Source: JAXGQD01 sp964401615
GTDB taxonomy: Bacteria; Bacillota; Clostridia; Saccharofermentanales; Fastidiosipilaceae
NCBI GenBank assembly: GCA_964401615.1
Contig: CAYNZF010000051.1
Coordinates: forward strand, 1-14,419
Direction: 5' to 3'
Length of the DNA: 14,419 nucleotides
Part shown: in pieces, positions 1 through 6,171 of the stretch
Layout: the number at the start of each line of letters is the position of its first letter
Numbering within the stretch: the stretch's first letter is position 1
Position numbers and translations under genes: made by a program
Notes under the pieces: generated by a model
What the model saw: the letters and a program-made list of their open reading frames with translations, nothing else
What the model was told of the DNA's origin: nothing
Databases searched by the model: none

Positions 1-2
1 GT

Positions 3-389
3 GTCCAATACAGTAACCAGGCCAACAACGCGCCGTATCAAGCGAATCAAGCTGGCAACGTCGCCCCAAGCAACACTCTGGCGCTCGTTTCATTGATTGC
101 AGGTATCGTCAGTGTTGTGTTCATTTTTCTGTCGGGCAGCATTATTCTGGGAATACTGGGAATCGCAGCGGGCATCGCTGCAGTCATCACCGGAACCATG
201 GCCTTGAAACAAATAAAAACCCAGCCTGCATCTTCCAGCAGTAAAGGAATGGCCACGGCCGGAATCATCTGTGGAGCCATCGGTTTGGTGCTCAGCCTCA
301 TCGTTACCATAGCTTGCGCCGCTTGCTATGCTTCCTTTGGCGGTCTGGCTCAAGATGCGCTTGAAACACTTGAGGGCTTCAATCCTTAA
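3..389 (+). CDS. DUF4190-type small membrane protein, 5' partial
   Basis: The reading frame is open to the left edge of the window, so the N-terminus is missing; an internal TTG at 93 is not the real start. The visible part begins with a Gln/Asn-rich, probably cytosolic, low-complexity stretch (about residues 1-25 of the fragment). It is followed by a long hydrophobic Gly/Ala/Ile-rich segment that can make two membrane spans, a short polar link ending in ALKQIKTQ and a Ser run, then a further hydrophobic span (GMATAGIICGAIGLVLSLIV). The order hydrophobic pair, 'G-ALKQI' link, 'GMATAGIICG' is what I know from DUF4190 proteins, which often follow a Pro/Gln/Asn-rich tail. Molecular function is unknown. 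A hairpin terminator follows at 429-456. Confident about the membrane family, not about a role. Confidence 0.75.
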   Translation, partial: VQYSNQANNAPYQANQAGNVAPSNTLALVSLIAGIVSVVFIFLSGSIILGILGIAAGIAAVITGTMALKQIKTQPASSSSKGMATAGIICGAIGLVLSLIVTIACAACYASFGGLAQDALETLEGFNP

Positions 390-428
390 GTAATCCAACG
401 TGCTTCTAAAATCATAGTTGAAAATCAG

Positions 429-456
429 GGGCTCGCTCTTCAGGGGCGAGCCTTTT
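429..456 (+). terminator. Intrinsic terminator after the DUF4190 gene
   Basis: GGCTCGC (430-436) pairs perfectly with GCGAGCC (446-452) around a 9-nt loop and is followed by TTTT (453-456). The T run is short. The hairpin ends directly before the Shine-Dalgarno GGAG (457-460) of the next gene, so no separate promoter fits between them. Confidence 0.65.
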
Positions 457-465
457 GGAGTAAAG

Positions 466-1260
466 ATGCTGCCTTTCCTGCATTTGTTCGAAATAAGCCT
501 GCCCACGTATGGATTGATGATTGTCGTCGGAATCCTATGCGGAAGCTTGCTTTTTTACTTCACAACGCGCAGCAGAGGCATTGACCCCCTTGATTCATTT
601 ATTCTGTCCAGTTATACGCTGATTGCCGCCATGCTCGGCGCGAAACTATTGTCTATTCTGACCGGCCTTAATTTTTTATTGAGCAGCTGGAGGGAAGGGC
701 GGCCTGATCTGTTCTGGGGCTTTATACTTAACGGAGGCATGGTTTTTTACGGTGGTGTGATTGCCGGCCTCATCACCTTCGTTCTTGTGGCAAAACACAA
801 CAAGATCCTGCTTCTCGCAGCTATGGACTGTGCCGCTCCCGCTTTGGCTTTGGGCCATTTTTTCGGACGTCTGGGTTGTTTTGCGGTCGGATGCTGCTAC
901 GGCGTTCCCAGTGATAGCTGTGGACTTAGCTTTTTGCATTCGCCTATCGCCCCGAACAATATTCCCTTGCTGCCCGTGCAGCTCTATGAAGCAATTTTCA
1001 ATCTTTTATTGAGTATGGTTTTGCTCGCTGTCTTTAAACGCAGGATAACAGGCCAAAGCACTGCAATTTATCTTCTCGCCTACGGAAGCTGGCGTTTCCT
1101 GATCGAATTTTGGCGCGGGGATGCGTATCGCGGCTTTTGGCTCGGCTTGTCGACTTCTCAGTGGTTGAGTATGAGTTTACTCGCATTGGGTGCATATATA
1201 TTAATGCTCAGCTTTGCCAAAAACAAACAAAATGAGGAGACTGTCAATAAAGTAACTTGA
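466..1260 (+). CDS. Lgt-like prolipoprotein diacylglyceryl transferase family membrane protein
   Basis: A 264-residue polytopic membrane protein of the Lgt family, whose classical members move diacylglycerol from phosphatidylglycerol to the lipobox Cys of prolipoproteins. I place the start at ATG 466: GGAG lies 5 nt upstream, and an in-frame TTG at 418 would put the terminator hairpin inside the coding region. Family features seen are PTYGLM (13-18), GGMVFYGG (90-97), GRLG (134-137), VQLYEA (171-176), and YGSWRFLIEFWRGD (206-219) with the conserved Arg210 and Glu214. The signature loop, normally of the form GRxGNFxNxExxG, here reads GRLGCFAVGCCYG (134-146). The residues aligned with E. coli Asn146 and Glu151 are therefore both Cys. 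This matches a GCF-GCCYG subfamily I associate with Clostridia. Membrane topology is secure, but lipoprotein transferase activity is doubtful, so I give no symbol. Confidence 0.8.
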   Translation: MLPFLHLFEISLPTYGLMIVVGILCGSLLFYFTTRSRGIDPLDSFILSSYTLIAAMLGAKLLSILTGLNFLLSSWREGRPDLFWGFILNGGMVFYGGVIAGLITFVLVAKHNKILLLAAMDCAAPALALGHFFGRLGCFAVGCCYGVPSDSCGLSFLHSPIAPNNIPLLPVQLYEAIFNLLLSMVLLAVFKRRITGQSTAIYLLAYGSWRFLIEFWRGDAYRGFWLGLSTSQWLSMSLLALGAYILMLSFAKNKQNEETVNKVT

Positions 1261-1285
1261 CAGAGTGAAACGAAAAAGCTAAAAT
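1257..1285 (+). promoter_or_regulatory. Near-consensus sigma-A promoter for ylxM-ffh
   Basis: TTGACA (1257-1262), a spacer of exactly 17 nt, and TAAAAT (1280-1285). The -35 box contains the stop codon of the Lgt-like gene. The expected transcription start, about 7 nt after the -10 box, is at 1292-1293, which is the A of the ylxM ATG or one base before it. Confidence 0.8.
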
Positions 1286-1292
1286 CTCCCAC

Positions 1293-1631
1293 ATGGCTGA
1301 AAAAAATTACCTGGACCTCACAACGAAGACAAGCCGTTTACTGGATTTTTACGGTGCGCTGCTGTCAAGCAAACAAAGAGAAGCCTTGGAGTATTACTAC
1401 AATGAGGACCTCTCGCTGGCAGAGATTGCCGATTTACTGAAAATCAGCAGGCAGGCGGTCCACGAACATATTCGTCACGGTACAAAAGCTTTGTCAGATT
1501 ATGAAATCAAGATGGGTCTCGTGCAGCGTTTCCAAAACCTGAACGATGCAGTGGAAGACCTGGAACAAGAGCTAAACAGCTCTGAACTCAGAATATTGGA
1601 CGCTTTGGAAAAAATAAAAACACTTATTTAA
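1293..1631 (+). CDS. ylxM: YlxM/p13-like helix-turn-helix protein (UPF0122)
   Basis: A 112-residue protein of the YlxM/UPF0122 family, encoded beside ffh in most Bacillota. In Streptococcus mutans the homologue has been linked to the SRP pathway. Typical features are LLDFYGALLSSKQREALEYYYNEDL near residues 16-40 (given here as the family's DFY-LL-KQ pattern), then the helix-turn-helix SLAEIADLLKISRQAVHEHI (about 41-60), which resembles sigma-70 region 4. The acidic C-terminal half (NLNDAVEDLEQEL) looks coiled-coil. ATG 1293 fits the family N-terminus and no later start does. There is no Shine-Dalgarno sequence upstream, and the strong promoter ends only 7 nt before the ATG, so translation is probably leaderless. 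ffh follows after 16 nt, surely in the same transcript. Confidence 0.92.
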   Translation: MAEKNYLDLTTKTSRLLDFYGALLSSKQREALEYYYNEDLSLAEIADLLKISRQAVHEHIRHGTKALSDYEIKMGLVQRFQNLNDAVEDLEQELNSSELRILDALEKIKTLI

Positions 1632-1647
1632 TTACGACAGGATAAAA

Positions 1648-3006
1648 ATGGCACTATTTGAAAGTCTTTCCGATAAATTACAAAACATAACCGCGCGTAT
1701 GCGTGGAAAATCGCGGGTGAGCGAAGCGGACGTCAAAGCAATGATGCGAGAAATTCGTATGGCCTTGCTTGAGGCAGACGTCAATTTTCAAGTGGTCAAA
1801 GACTTAACGACCAATATCAGCGAAAAATGCAAGGGCAGCGAGGTCATGGAATCACTCACGCCCGGGCAGCAAGTCGTAAAAATCGTCAATGAAGCGCTCA
1901 CAGAGATGCTCAGTGTCGGTGACAGTAAATTGAAAGTGAGCCCCTCAGGTTTCACAGTCATTATGTTATTGGGCTTGCAAGGTTCAGGAAAAACCACCAC
2001 GGCTGCCAAACTAGCTAAAGTGCTCAAGAAAAAAGGTAAAAAGCCGATGCTCACATCGGTTGACACACACCGCCCCGCGGCGGCTTTGCAGCTTGAAGTC
2101 CTGGCCAAATCCATTGATGTGCCGGTATTCATTCAACCACAAGAAAAAGACGCGGTGGTCATCGCCGAAGCCGCAGTTTCCAGGGCGCGTTACATGCTCT
2201 GCGACACGCTCATCGTGGACACCGCCGGACGAATGACCATCGACCGCGAGCTGATGCAGGAGCTCAAAGCGATCGATCGTGTGGTCAATCCCACCGAGAG
2301 TCTCCTGGTGGTTGACGCCATGATCGGCCAGGAAGCCGTCAACATCGCGCTGGAGTTCAACCAATCCGTCGGTCTGGATGGCTTCATCATGACGAAACTG
2401 GATGGTGACGCCAGAGGCGGCGCAGCCTTATCTATCGCGCAGGTGACCCAAAAACCCATCAAATTTATCGCTGTGGGTGAAAAGGTCGATGCATTTGAAG
2501 AATATTTTCCCGATCGAATGGCTTCCAGAATTCTGGGCATGGGCGACGTTCTCAGCTTGATAGAAAAAGCGACCGCGCACATTGACGAAAAGCAAGCCCT
2601 GAAGACCATGGAAAATTTGCAGAATAATCGCTTCACTTTGCAGGACATGCTCGATCAATTCGAACAAGTGAAGAAGATGGGCTCCTTGAAGGACCTCATG
2701 GGTATGATTCCCGGCATCAATAAAAAAGCGATGGATCAGGTCAATCCGGACGATAAAGTTATTGATCGCAATCAAGCCATCATCCGCTCGATGACCATGA
2801 AAGAAAGAACCAATCCCAATCTGCTCAATGCATCCAGAAGGAAGCGAATCGCAGCCGGATCCGGGACCAGCGTTCAAGACGTGAACCGCCTCGTCAAACA
2901 ATACGAAGAATCTGTAAAACTTTTTAAGCGTTTCGGTGGCCTTAAGGGAAAGAAGGGCATGGGTGCCCTCGGTCGCATGGGGAAGGGCGGAGGATTTCCG
3001 TTCTGA
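1648..3006 (+). CDS. ffh: Signal recognition particle GTPase Ffh (SRP54)
   Basis: A 452-residue SRP54 protein that binds signal peptides emerging from the ribosome, together with 4.5S/6S RNA, and docks at the membrane through FtsY. The N domain (about 1-95) has the family's EIRMALLEADVN pattern (35-46). The G domain (about 96-300) shows the P-loop GLQGSGKTT (109-117), DTHRPAA (139-145), DTAGR (191-195) and TKLDGDARGG (249-258). The M domain (about 325-430) holds MGSLKDLMGMIPG and the RNA-binding SRRKRIAAGSG motif. The C-terminus is Gly/Met/Lys-rich and ends at FPF. Length is normal. The start ATG follows a weak AGGA. The 5' neighbour ylxM is the usual partner. ftsY, often upstream in related genomes, is not here. 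Confidence 0.98.
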   Translation: MALFESLSDKLQNITARMRGKSRVSEADVKAMMREIRMALLEADVNFQVVKDLTTNISEKCKGSEVMESLTPGQQVVKIVNEALTEMLSVGDSKLKVSPSGFTVIMLLGLQGSGKTTTAAKLAKVLKKKGKKPMLTSVDTHRPAAALQLEVLAKSIDVPVFIQPQEKDAVVIAEAAVSRARYMLCDTLIVDTAGRMTIDRELMQELKAIDRVVNPTESLLVVDAMIGQEAVNIALEFNQSVGLDGFIMTKLDGDARGGAALSIAQVTQKPIKFIAVGEKVDAFEEYFPDRMASRILGMGDVLSLIEKATAHIDEKQALKTMENLQNNRFTLQDMLDQFEQVKKMGSLKDLMGMIPGINKKAMDQVNPDDKVIDRNQAIIRSMTMKERTNPNLLNASRRKRIAAGSGTSVQDVNRLVKQYEESVKLFKRFGGLKGKKGMGALGRMGKGGGFPF

Positions 3007-3029
3007 ACCGGTGACAGCCCTGGTAATAT
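3001..3029 (+). promoter_or_regulatory. Possible extended -10 promoter for rpsP and downstream genes
   Basis: TGGTAATAT (3021-3029) is an extended -10 element (TGn before TAATAT). The hexamer 17 nt upstream, TTCTGA (3001-3006), matches the -35 consensus weakly and contains the ffh stop codon. The predicted start near 3036 would leave a short leader carrying the GGAGG at 3042-3046. Confidence 0.4.
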
Positions 3030-3053
3030 AAAACAACTTTTGGAGGAAAAACA

Positions 3054-3296
3054 ATGGTAAAAATCAGATTAAAAAGAGCAGGGGCTAAAAAGGCACCCTT
3101 CTATCGTGTAGTCGTAGCAGATCAAAGAGCCCCGCGCGATGGTAAAAATCTCGCTGAAATCGGCACTTATAATCCGCTCACCGACCCTGCGGAAATCAAA
3201 ATCGATGCCGATGAAGCCAAAAAATGGCTCAACAATGGCGCTCAACCGACTGAAACCGTCCGCGCTTTGCTGAAAAAATCGGGGGTTATCCAATAA
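3054..3296 (+). CDS. rpsP: 30S ribosomal protein bS16
   Basis: An 80-residue bS16, a small-subunit protein needed for assembly of the 5' domain of 16S rRNA. The sequence opens with MVKIRLKRAGAKKAPFYRVV and continues with ADQRAPRDGK, EIGTYNPL and PTETVRALL, all hallmarks of the family, and the length is typical. GGAGG lies 7 nt before the ATG, the strongest ribosome binding site in this operon. The TAA stop overlaps the next ATG by one base (TAATG), indicating translational coupling with khpA. Confidence 0.98.
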   Translation: MVKIRLKRAGAKKAPFYRVVVADQRAPRDGKNLAEIGTYNPLTDPAEIKIDADEAKKWLNNGAQPTETVRALLKKSGVIQ

Positions 3297-3547
3297 TGAA
3301 CCACGAGACCAATCGCATGCGTGATCTTTTACTGACGCTGCTGCGCCCGCTGGTCAATCACCCTGATGAAATCCAAATTAATCCCGTGGAGCATGGCAAC
3401 TCTGTCACACTCGAAGTACGTGTTAACAAGGATGACATGGGTAAAATCATTGGCAAAGGCGGCCGCAGAGCTGAAGCTTTGCGCACCGTTCTAAAAGCAC
3501 AAGCCGCGCGTCTGGACAAACGTGTCTCTTTGGACATTCTGGACTGA
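3296..3547 (+). CDS. khpA: KH-domain RNA-binding protein KhpA (YlqC)
   Basis: An 83-residue single KH-domain protein. Homologues in Streptococcus and other Bacillota pair with KhpB (Jag/EloR) and bind RNA, affecting cell elongation and division. The RNA-binding GxxG loop is visible in GKIIGKGGR (49-57), followed by the helix EALRTVLKAQAARL. The C-terminal beta strand VSLDIL ends the protein, as is typical. Its ATG shares its A with the rpsP stop codon, so it should be translated by reinitiation. rimM begins one base after its stop codon. The placement between rpsP and rimM is classic for the phylum. Confidence 0.94.
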   Translation: MNHETNRMRDLLLTLLRPLVNHPDEIQINPVEHGNSVTLEVRVNKDDMGKIIGKGGRRAEALRTVLKAQAARLDKRVSLDILD

Positions 3548-3548
3548 C

Positions 3549-4076
3549 ATGGAAAAACAAACATTTTTGCACGTCGCCCAAATCATCGGTGCGCACGGAG
3601 TCAAGGGTGAATTAAAAGTCGTTGTGCTTTCCGAAAACAAAGATCGCTTACAAGAGCTCTCCGAACTGTCACTTCTGACAGCCGGAGGACTTTTTGTAAA
3701 GAAGGTTCGTTTTACCGCTCGTCGGATGAATAATTTCGAGCTGATCAAGATCGAGGGTCTGGATGACCGCGATGAAGCACTGGCTTTGAAAAATCACTAC
3801 CTTTCAGTCAGCCGTGACGAGGCGGCCCCTTTGCCTGAGGGACGGTACTACGTGAGCGATCTGATCGGCTTAAAAGTCATCGACGCTGAGCGTGGTGAAA
3901 TCGGGCGGTTAAAGGACATATCCGACAACGGTGCTCAAGACATCTACGAAATTGCGCGACCAAAAATGAAAGCACTCTACCTGGCTATAAGTCCGGAGAC
4001 CTTTCTTGACGCAGATTTGAATAAGGGTGAAATCCATGTGCAGCTGCCGCACGGTTTGTGGGAAATATACGATTAG
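3549..4076 (+). CDS. rimM: 16S rRNA processing / 30S maturation factor RimM
   Basis: A 175-residue RimM, which binds ribosomal protein uS19 and helps mature the 3' domain of the 30S subunit. The N-terminal beta-barrel domain starts with HVAQIIGAHGVKGELKV (8-24), the family signature. The C-terminal PRC-barrel starts at YYVSDLIGLKV (100-110) and ends in LPHGLWEIYD. I chose ATG 3549, one base after the khpA stop; the in-frame ATG at 3522 lies inside khpA and would add nine residues that do not fit the family. The Shine-Dalgarno is weak, consistent with coupling. trmD follows after 9 nt, with its GGAG partly inside the rimM stop codon. Confidence 0.95.
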   Translation: MEKQTFLHVAQIIGAHGVKGELKVVVLSENKDRLQELSELSLLTAGGLFVKKVRFTARRMNNFELIKIEGLDDRDEALALKNHYLSVSRDEAAPLPEGRYYVSDLIGLKVIDAERGEIGRLKDISDNGAQDIYEIARPKMKALYLAISPETFLDADLNKGEIHVQLPHGLWEIYD

Positions 4077-4085
4077 GAGCGACTG

Positions 4086-4856
4086 ATGCAGTTCACGGTT
4101 TTGACTTTGTTTCCTGAACAAATTGAACAGAATATTCGCTGCAGTATAACGGGAAGAGCGCTTGAAAAGGGGCTCTTTGCTTTAAATTGCCTGAACATTC
4201 GTGATTTTGCGGATAATCCTTACGGAAAAATCGACGACACGATTTTTGGCGGCGGCAAAGGTATGCTGATGCAATGCGAACCGATTTACAGAGCCTGGCT
4301 GGAAGCCAAAAATCTCGCGCCCATGTTAAACCCACGGACCATCTATCTCTCCCCAAAAGGAAAAAAGCTGGACCAGGCTTTGGTCCAAGAGCTGGCCAAA
4401 GAAGAACAGCTTATTTTTCTGTGTGGTCATTATGAAGGTGTGGACGCCAGAGTCCTTGATGCTATGGGAGCAGAAGAAATTTCCATCGGCGACTATGTCC
4501 TGACCGGAGGCGAGCTCGCTGCGGCGGTGCTGATTGACGCGACAGCGAGGCTTATACCGGGAGTTCTGCCTGCAGAAGAAGTACACGAACAGGAATCACA
4601 CAGTGACGGGACCCTGGAATGCAGGCACTTCACCAAACCGGCCAGCTGGCAGGGCATGAACGTTCCCGAGACCTTATCGAGCGGACATCACGCGCGCATT
4701 GAGGCCTGGCGCAAAAATGACGGCCTGGCCGAAACACTGCACAAAGCCCCTCACATGTTTGACCGCCTTTCATTGGCAGCCGGAGAGCATGCTGATTTGA
4801 TTGAATTTTTAAAACACGAATACAAGGCTGAGGTTTATGAAAAAAGTGAAAATTGA
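4086..4856 (+). CDS. trmD: tRNA (guanine-N1)-methyltransferase TrmD
   Basis: A 256-residue SPOUT-fold enzyme that makes m1G37 in tRNAs reading CUN, CCN and CGG codons, preventing +1 frameshifts; it uses S-adenosylmethionine as a dimer. The trefoil-knot motifs are present: DDTIFGGGKGMLM (50-62), LSPKG (88-92), CGHYEGVD (113-120) and GDYVLTGGE (135-143). SHSDGTLE (171-178) carries Asp174, which aligns with the catalytic Asp169 of E. coli, followed by HFTKP where HYTRP is commoner. GHHARIEAWR (200-209) marks the C-terminal tRNA-binding domain. GGAG lies 6 nt upstream of the ATG. The last 20 nt overlap the following phosphatase gene. Confidence 0.97.
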   Translation: MQFTVLTLFPEQIEQNIRCSITGRALEKGLFALNCLNIRDFADNPYGKIDDTIFGGGKGMLMQCEPIYRAWLEAKNLAPMLNPRTIYLSPKGKKLDQALVQELAKEEQLIFLCGHYEGVDARVLDAMGAEEISIGDYVLTGGELAAAVLIDATARLIPGVLPAEEVHEQESHSDGTLECRHFTKPASWQGMNVPETLSSGHHARIEAWRKNDGLAETLHKAPHMFDRLSLAAGEHADLIEFLKHEYKAEVYEKSEN

Positions 4857-5556
4857 CCGTTTCAACAGTCCGATTGCGGCACGTCCTTTCAAATCGGTCG
4901 AGCTGCGCCAATGTCGTTACAAAGCCATCTTTTTTGATTTGGACGGGACTCTGGTCGACACGGTACCCCACATCTGTGAATCCTACCAAAGGACCTATCG
5001 TGCCTTGAATTTACCGGTGCAGGACGATGAGGTCGTGATGACCGGTATCGGCTTGCCGCTGGTCGACTATGTCAGAAACACTGTTCCTGACCAACTGGTC
5101 GATACCTATCTAAAGGCTTATCGGGCCTATAACCAGGGTGAGATGTATGAAAACACCGCAGTTTTTTGGCCGGCAAAATATTTGCTGGATCAGCTGAAAA
5201 AACTGGCTGTACCGATGGGTGTCGTAACAGCCAAAGGCAGTATTCCGGCCCATGAGAATCTCAAGAATTTTGATTTGGACCGCTATTTTGATGTTGTGGT
5301 CGCTCACGAAGACACCACAGCGCATAAACCCGATCCTACCCCTTTGTTTGTAGCACGCGACAAGATGTCGAAGACACTCGGCTACCAACTTTCAACTAAA
5401 GATATTCTCTATGTCGGTGATGCGCGCTATGATGTAGCTTGTGCCAAAAACGCCGGCTGTGACGCTGCGCTGGTGCAGTGGACGCGTATGCCTTTGCAGC
5501 CCATCCACGAAGCAGGGACATTTTTTGTGTTGCATAGCGCAGAGGATCTGGCCTAA
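4837..5556 (+). CDS. HAD-superfamily hydrolase, PpaX/Gph-like
   Basis: A 239-residue haloacid-dehalogenase-fold phosphatase, probably cytosolic. Motif I is FDLDGTLVDT with Asp34 (nucleophile) and Asp36; motif II is Thr131 in VVTAKG; motif III is Lys164 in HKPDPTP; motif IV is GDARYD with Asp195 and Asp199. A helical cap domain lies between motifs I and II (about 43-110). This matches the phosphoglycolate phosphatase / pyrophosphatase PpaX group, but the substrate cannot be read from sequence. The N-terminus has about 30 basic and polar residues before the first strand, longer than usual. The start could be ATG 4837 (GAGG 3 nt upstream) or GTG 4846; both lie inside trmD. It is not a standard member of the trmD-rplS neighbourhood. 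Confidence 0.85.
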   Translation: MKKVKIDRFNSPIAARPFKSVELRQCRYKAIFFDLDGTLVDTVPHICESYQRTYRALNLPVQDDEVVMTGIGLPLVDYVRNTVPDQLVDTYLKAYRAYNQGEMYENTAVFWPAKYLLDQLKKLAVPMGVVTAKGSIPAHENLKNFDLDRYFDVVVAHEDTTAHKPDPTPLFVARDKMSKTLGYQLSTKDILYVGDARYDVACAKNAGCDAALVQWTRMPLQPIHEAGTFFVLHSAEDLA

Positions 5557-5563
5557 AAAGGGT

Positions 5564-5592
5564 TTGCTTTTTTCTTACTCTTGATGTATTAT
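5564..5592 (+). promoter_or_regulatory. Sigma-A-type promoter for rplS
   Basis: TTGCTT (5564-5569), a 17-nt spacer and TATTAT (5587-5592), just after the phosphatase stop codon. The predicted start near 5599 gives a leader of about 64 nt that contains the L19-type leader structure, so rplS has its own control apart from the trmD operon. Confidence 0.75.
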
Positions 5593-5606
5593 CTGCAAGT
5601 TATTAC

Positions 5607-5640
5607 GGATGGTCCGCTGCCTTTGCGTGCATGAACGTCC
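5607..5640 (+). promoter_or_regulatory. L19 leader-like RNA element in the rplS 5' UTR
   Basis: GGATG (5607-5611) pairs with CGTCC (5636-5640), with one G-U pair, closing a stem around a conserved-looking core: GGTCCGCTGCC, a short internal hairpin (TGC/GCA) and GCATGAACGTCC. The position (10 nt before AAGGAG of rplS), the core and the closing stem match what I remember of the Rfam L19_leader family of Bacillota, thought to mediate autogenous control by bL19. The match is from memory; a covariance-model search was not possible. Confidence 0.65.
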
Positions 5641-5662
5641 TTGAAAAGAAAGGAGAACGCAT

Positions 5663-6022
5663 ATGGATTTAGTCAAAGCTGTTGAGCAAGCGCAATTGCG
5701 TGAAGACACAACGAAAGTGGAGATCGGCGATCAAGTTCGGGTACACTTAAAAATCAAAGAAGGTAACCGTGAACGTGTCCAGGTATTTGAAGGCACAGTT
5801 ATCGCCAGAAAAGGCGGTGGCCTGAGCGAATCCTTTACCGTAAGACGTGTTTCTTATGGTGTGGGCGTGGAACGTACCTTACCGATACATTCGCCTAAAA
5901 TCGAAAAAATCGAAGTGATGAGAAAAGGTAAAGTTCGCAGAGCCAAATTGTATTACCTGCGCAAACGTGTTGGTAAAGCGGCCAAGGTTCGCGAGAAACT
6001 TGTACTCACCAAAAAAGCTTAA
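5663..6022 (+). CDS. rplS: 50S ribosomal protein bL19
   Basis: A 119-residue bL19, a large-subunit protein at the interface with the 30S subunit. The family pattern is complete: IGDQVRVHLKIKEGNRERVQVFEG (given here by its core, VRVHLKI-EG-RERVQ-FEG), GTVIARKGGG, SFTVRRVSYGVGVER, and HSPKIEKIEVMRKGKVRRAKLYYLR in the shortened form PKIEKIEV-GKVRRAKLYYLR. The start ATG has AAGGAG 7 nt upstream. It is expressed from its own promoter and leader and ends in a terminator at 6045-6075, so it is monocistronic. lepB, often next in related genomes, is absent. Confidence 0.98.
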   Translation: MDLVKAVEQAQLREDTTKVEIGDQVRVHLKIKEGNRERVQVFEGTVIARKGGGLSESFTVRRVSYGVGVERTLPIHSPKIEKIEVMRKGKVRRAKLYYLRKRVGKAAKVREKLVLTKKA

Positions 6023-6044
6023 GTTAAAACAAAACTTGATTCAG

Positions 6045-6075
6045 CCGCTTCCGGATTCGGGAGCGGTTATTTTTT
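6045..6075 (+). terminator. Intrinsic terminator after rplS
   Basis: CCGCTTCC (6045-6052) pairs with GGGAGCGG (6059-6066), eight pairs with one G-U, around a 6-nt loop. It is followed by TTATTTTTT (6067-6075). It ends the rplS transcript 22 nt after the stop codon. Confidence 0.85.
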
Positions 6076-6131
6076 AGAGATATTAAGATGTTTTGCGAAA
6101 ATTCATGTTCAACACTCCGGTGGCTGTCTAC

Positions 6132-6158
6132 TTGCATCATCTTGTAAGATAGAAGCAA
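6132..6158 (+). repeat. Dyad symmetry upstream of rbgA
   Basis: ATCTT-GT-AAGAT (6139-6150) is a perfect inverted repeat. It is flanked by TTGC (6132-6135) and GCAA (6155-6158), which are also inverted with almost the same centre. The second inner arm contains TAAGAT, a possible -10 box, but I find no good -35 for it. It could be an operator or a weak RNA hairpin. The rest of the 6076-6168 gap shows nothing I can name. Confidence 0.4.
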
Positions 6159-6171
6159 AAAGAGGTAAATG

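Noticed and set aside
418..465. Upstream in-frame TTG start for the Lgt-like gene
   Set aside because: It would encode the terminator hairpin, has no ribosome binding site, and adds 16 residues not typical of the family; ATG 466 has GGAG at 5 nt.
2428..3054. 208-codon reading frame on the minus strand
   Set aside because: It lies antisense to ffh, has no recognisable domain or ribosome binding site, and arises from codon use in the conserved ffh gene.
3522..3548. Upstream in-frame ATG start for rimM
   Set aside because: It lies inside khpA and adds nine residues before the conserved RimM N-terminus.
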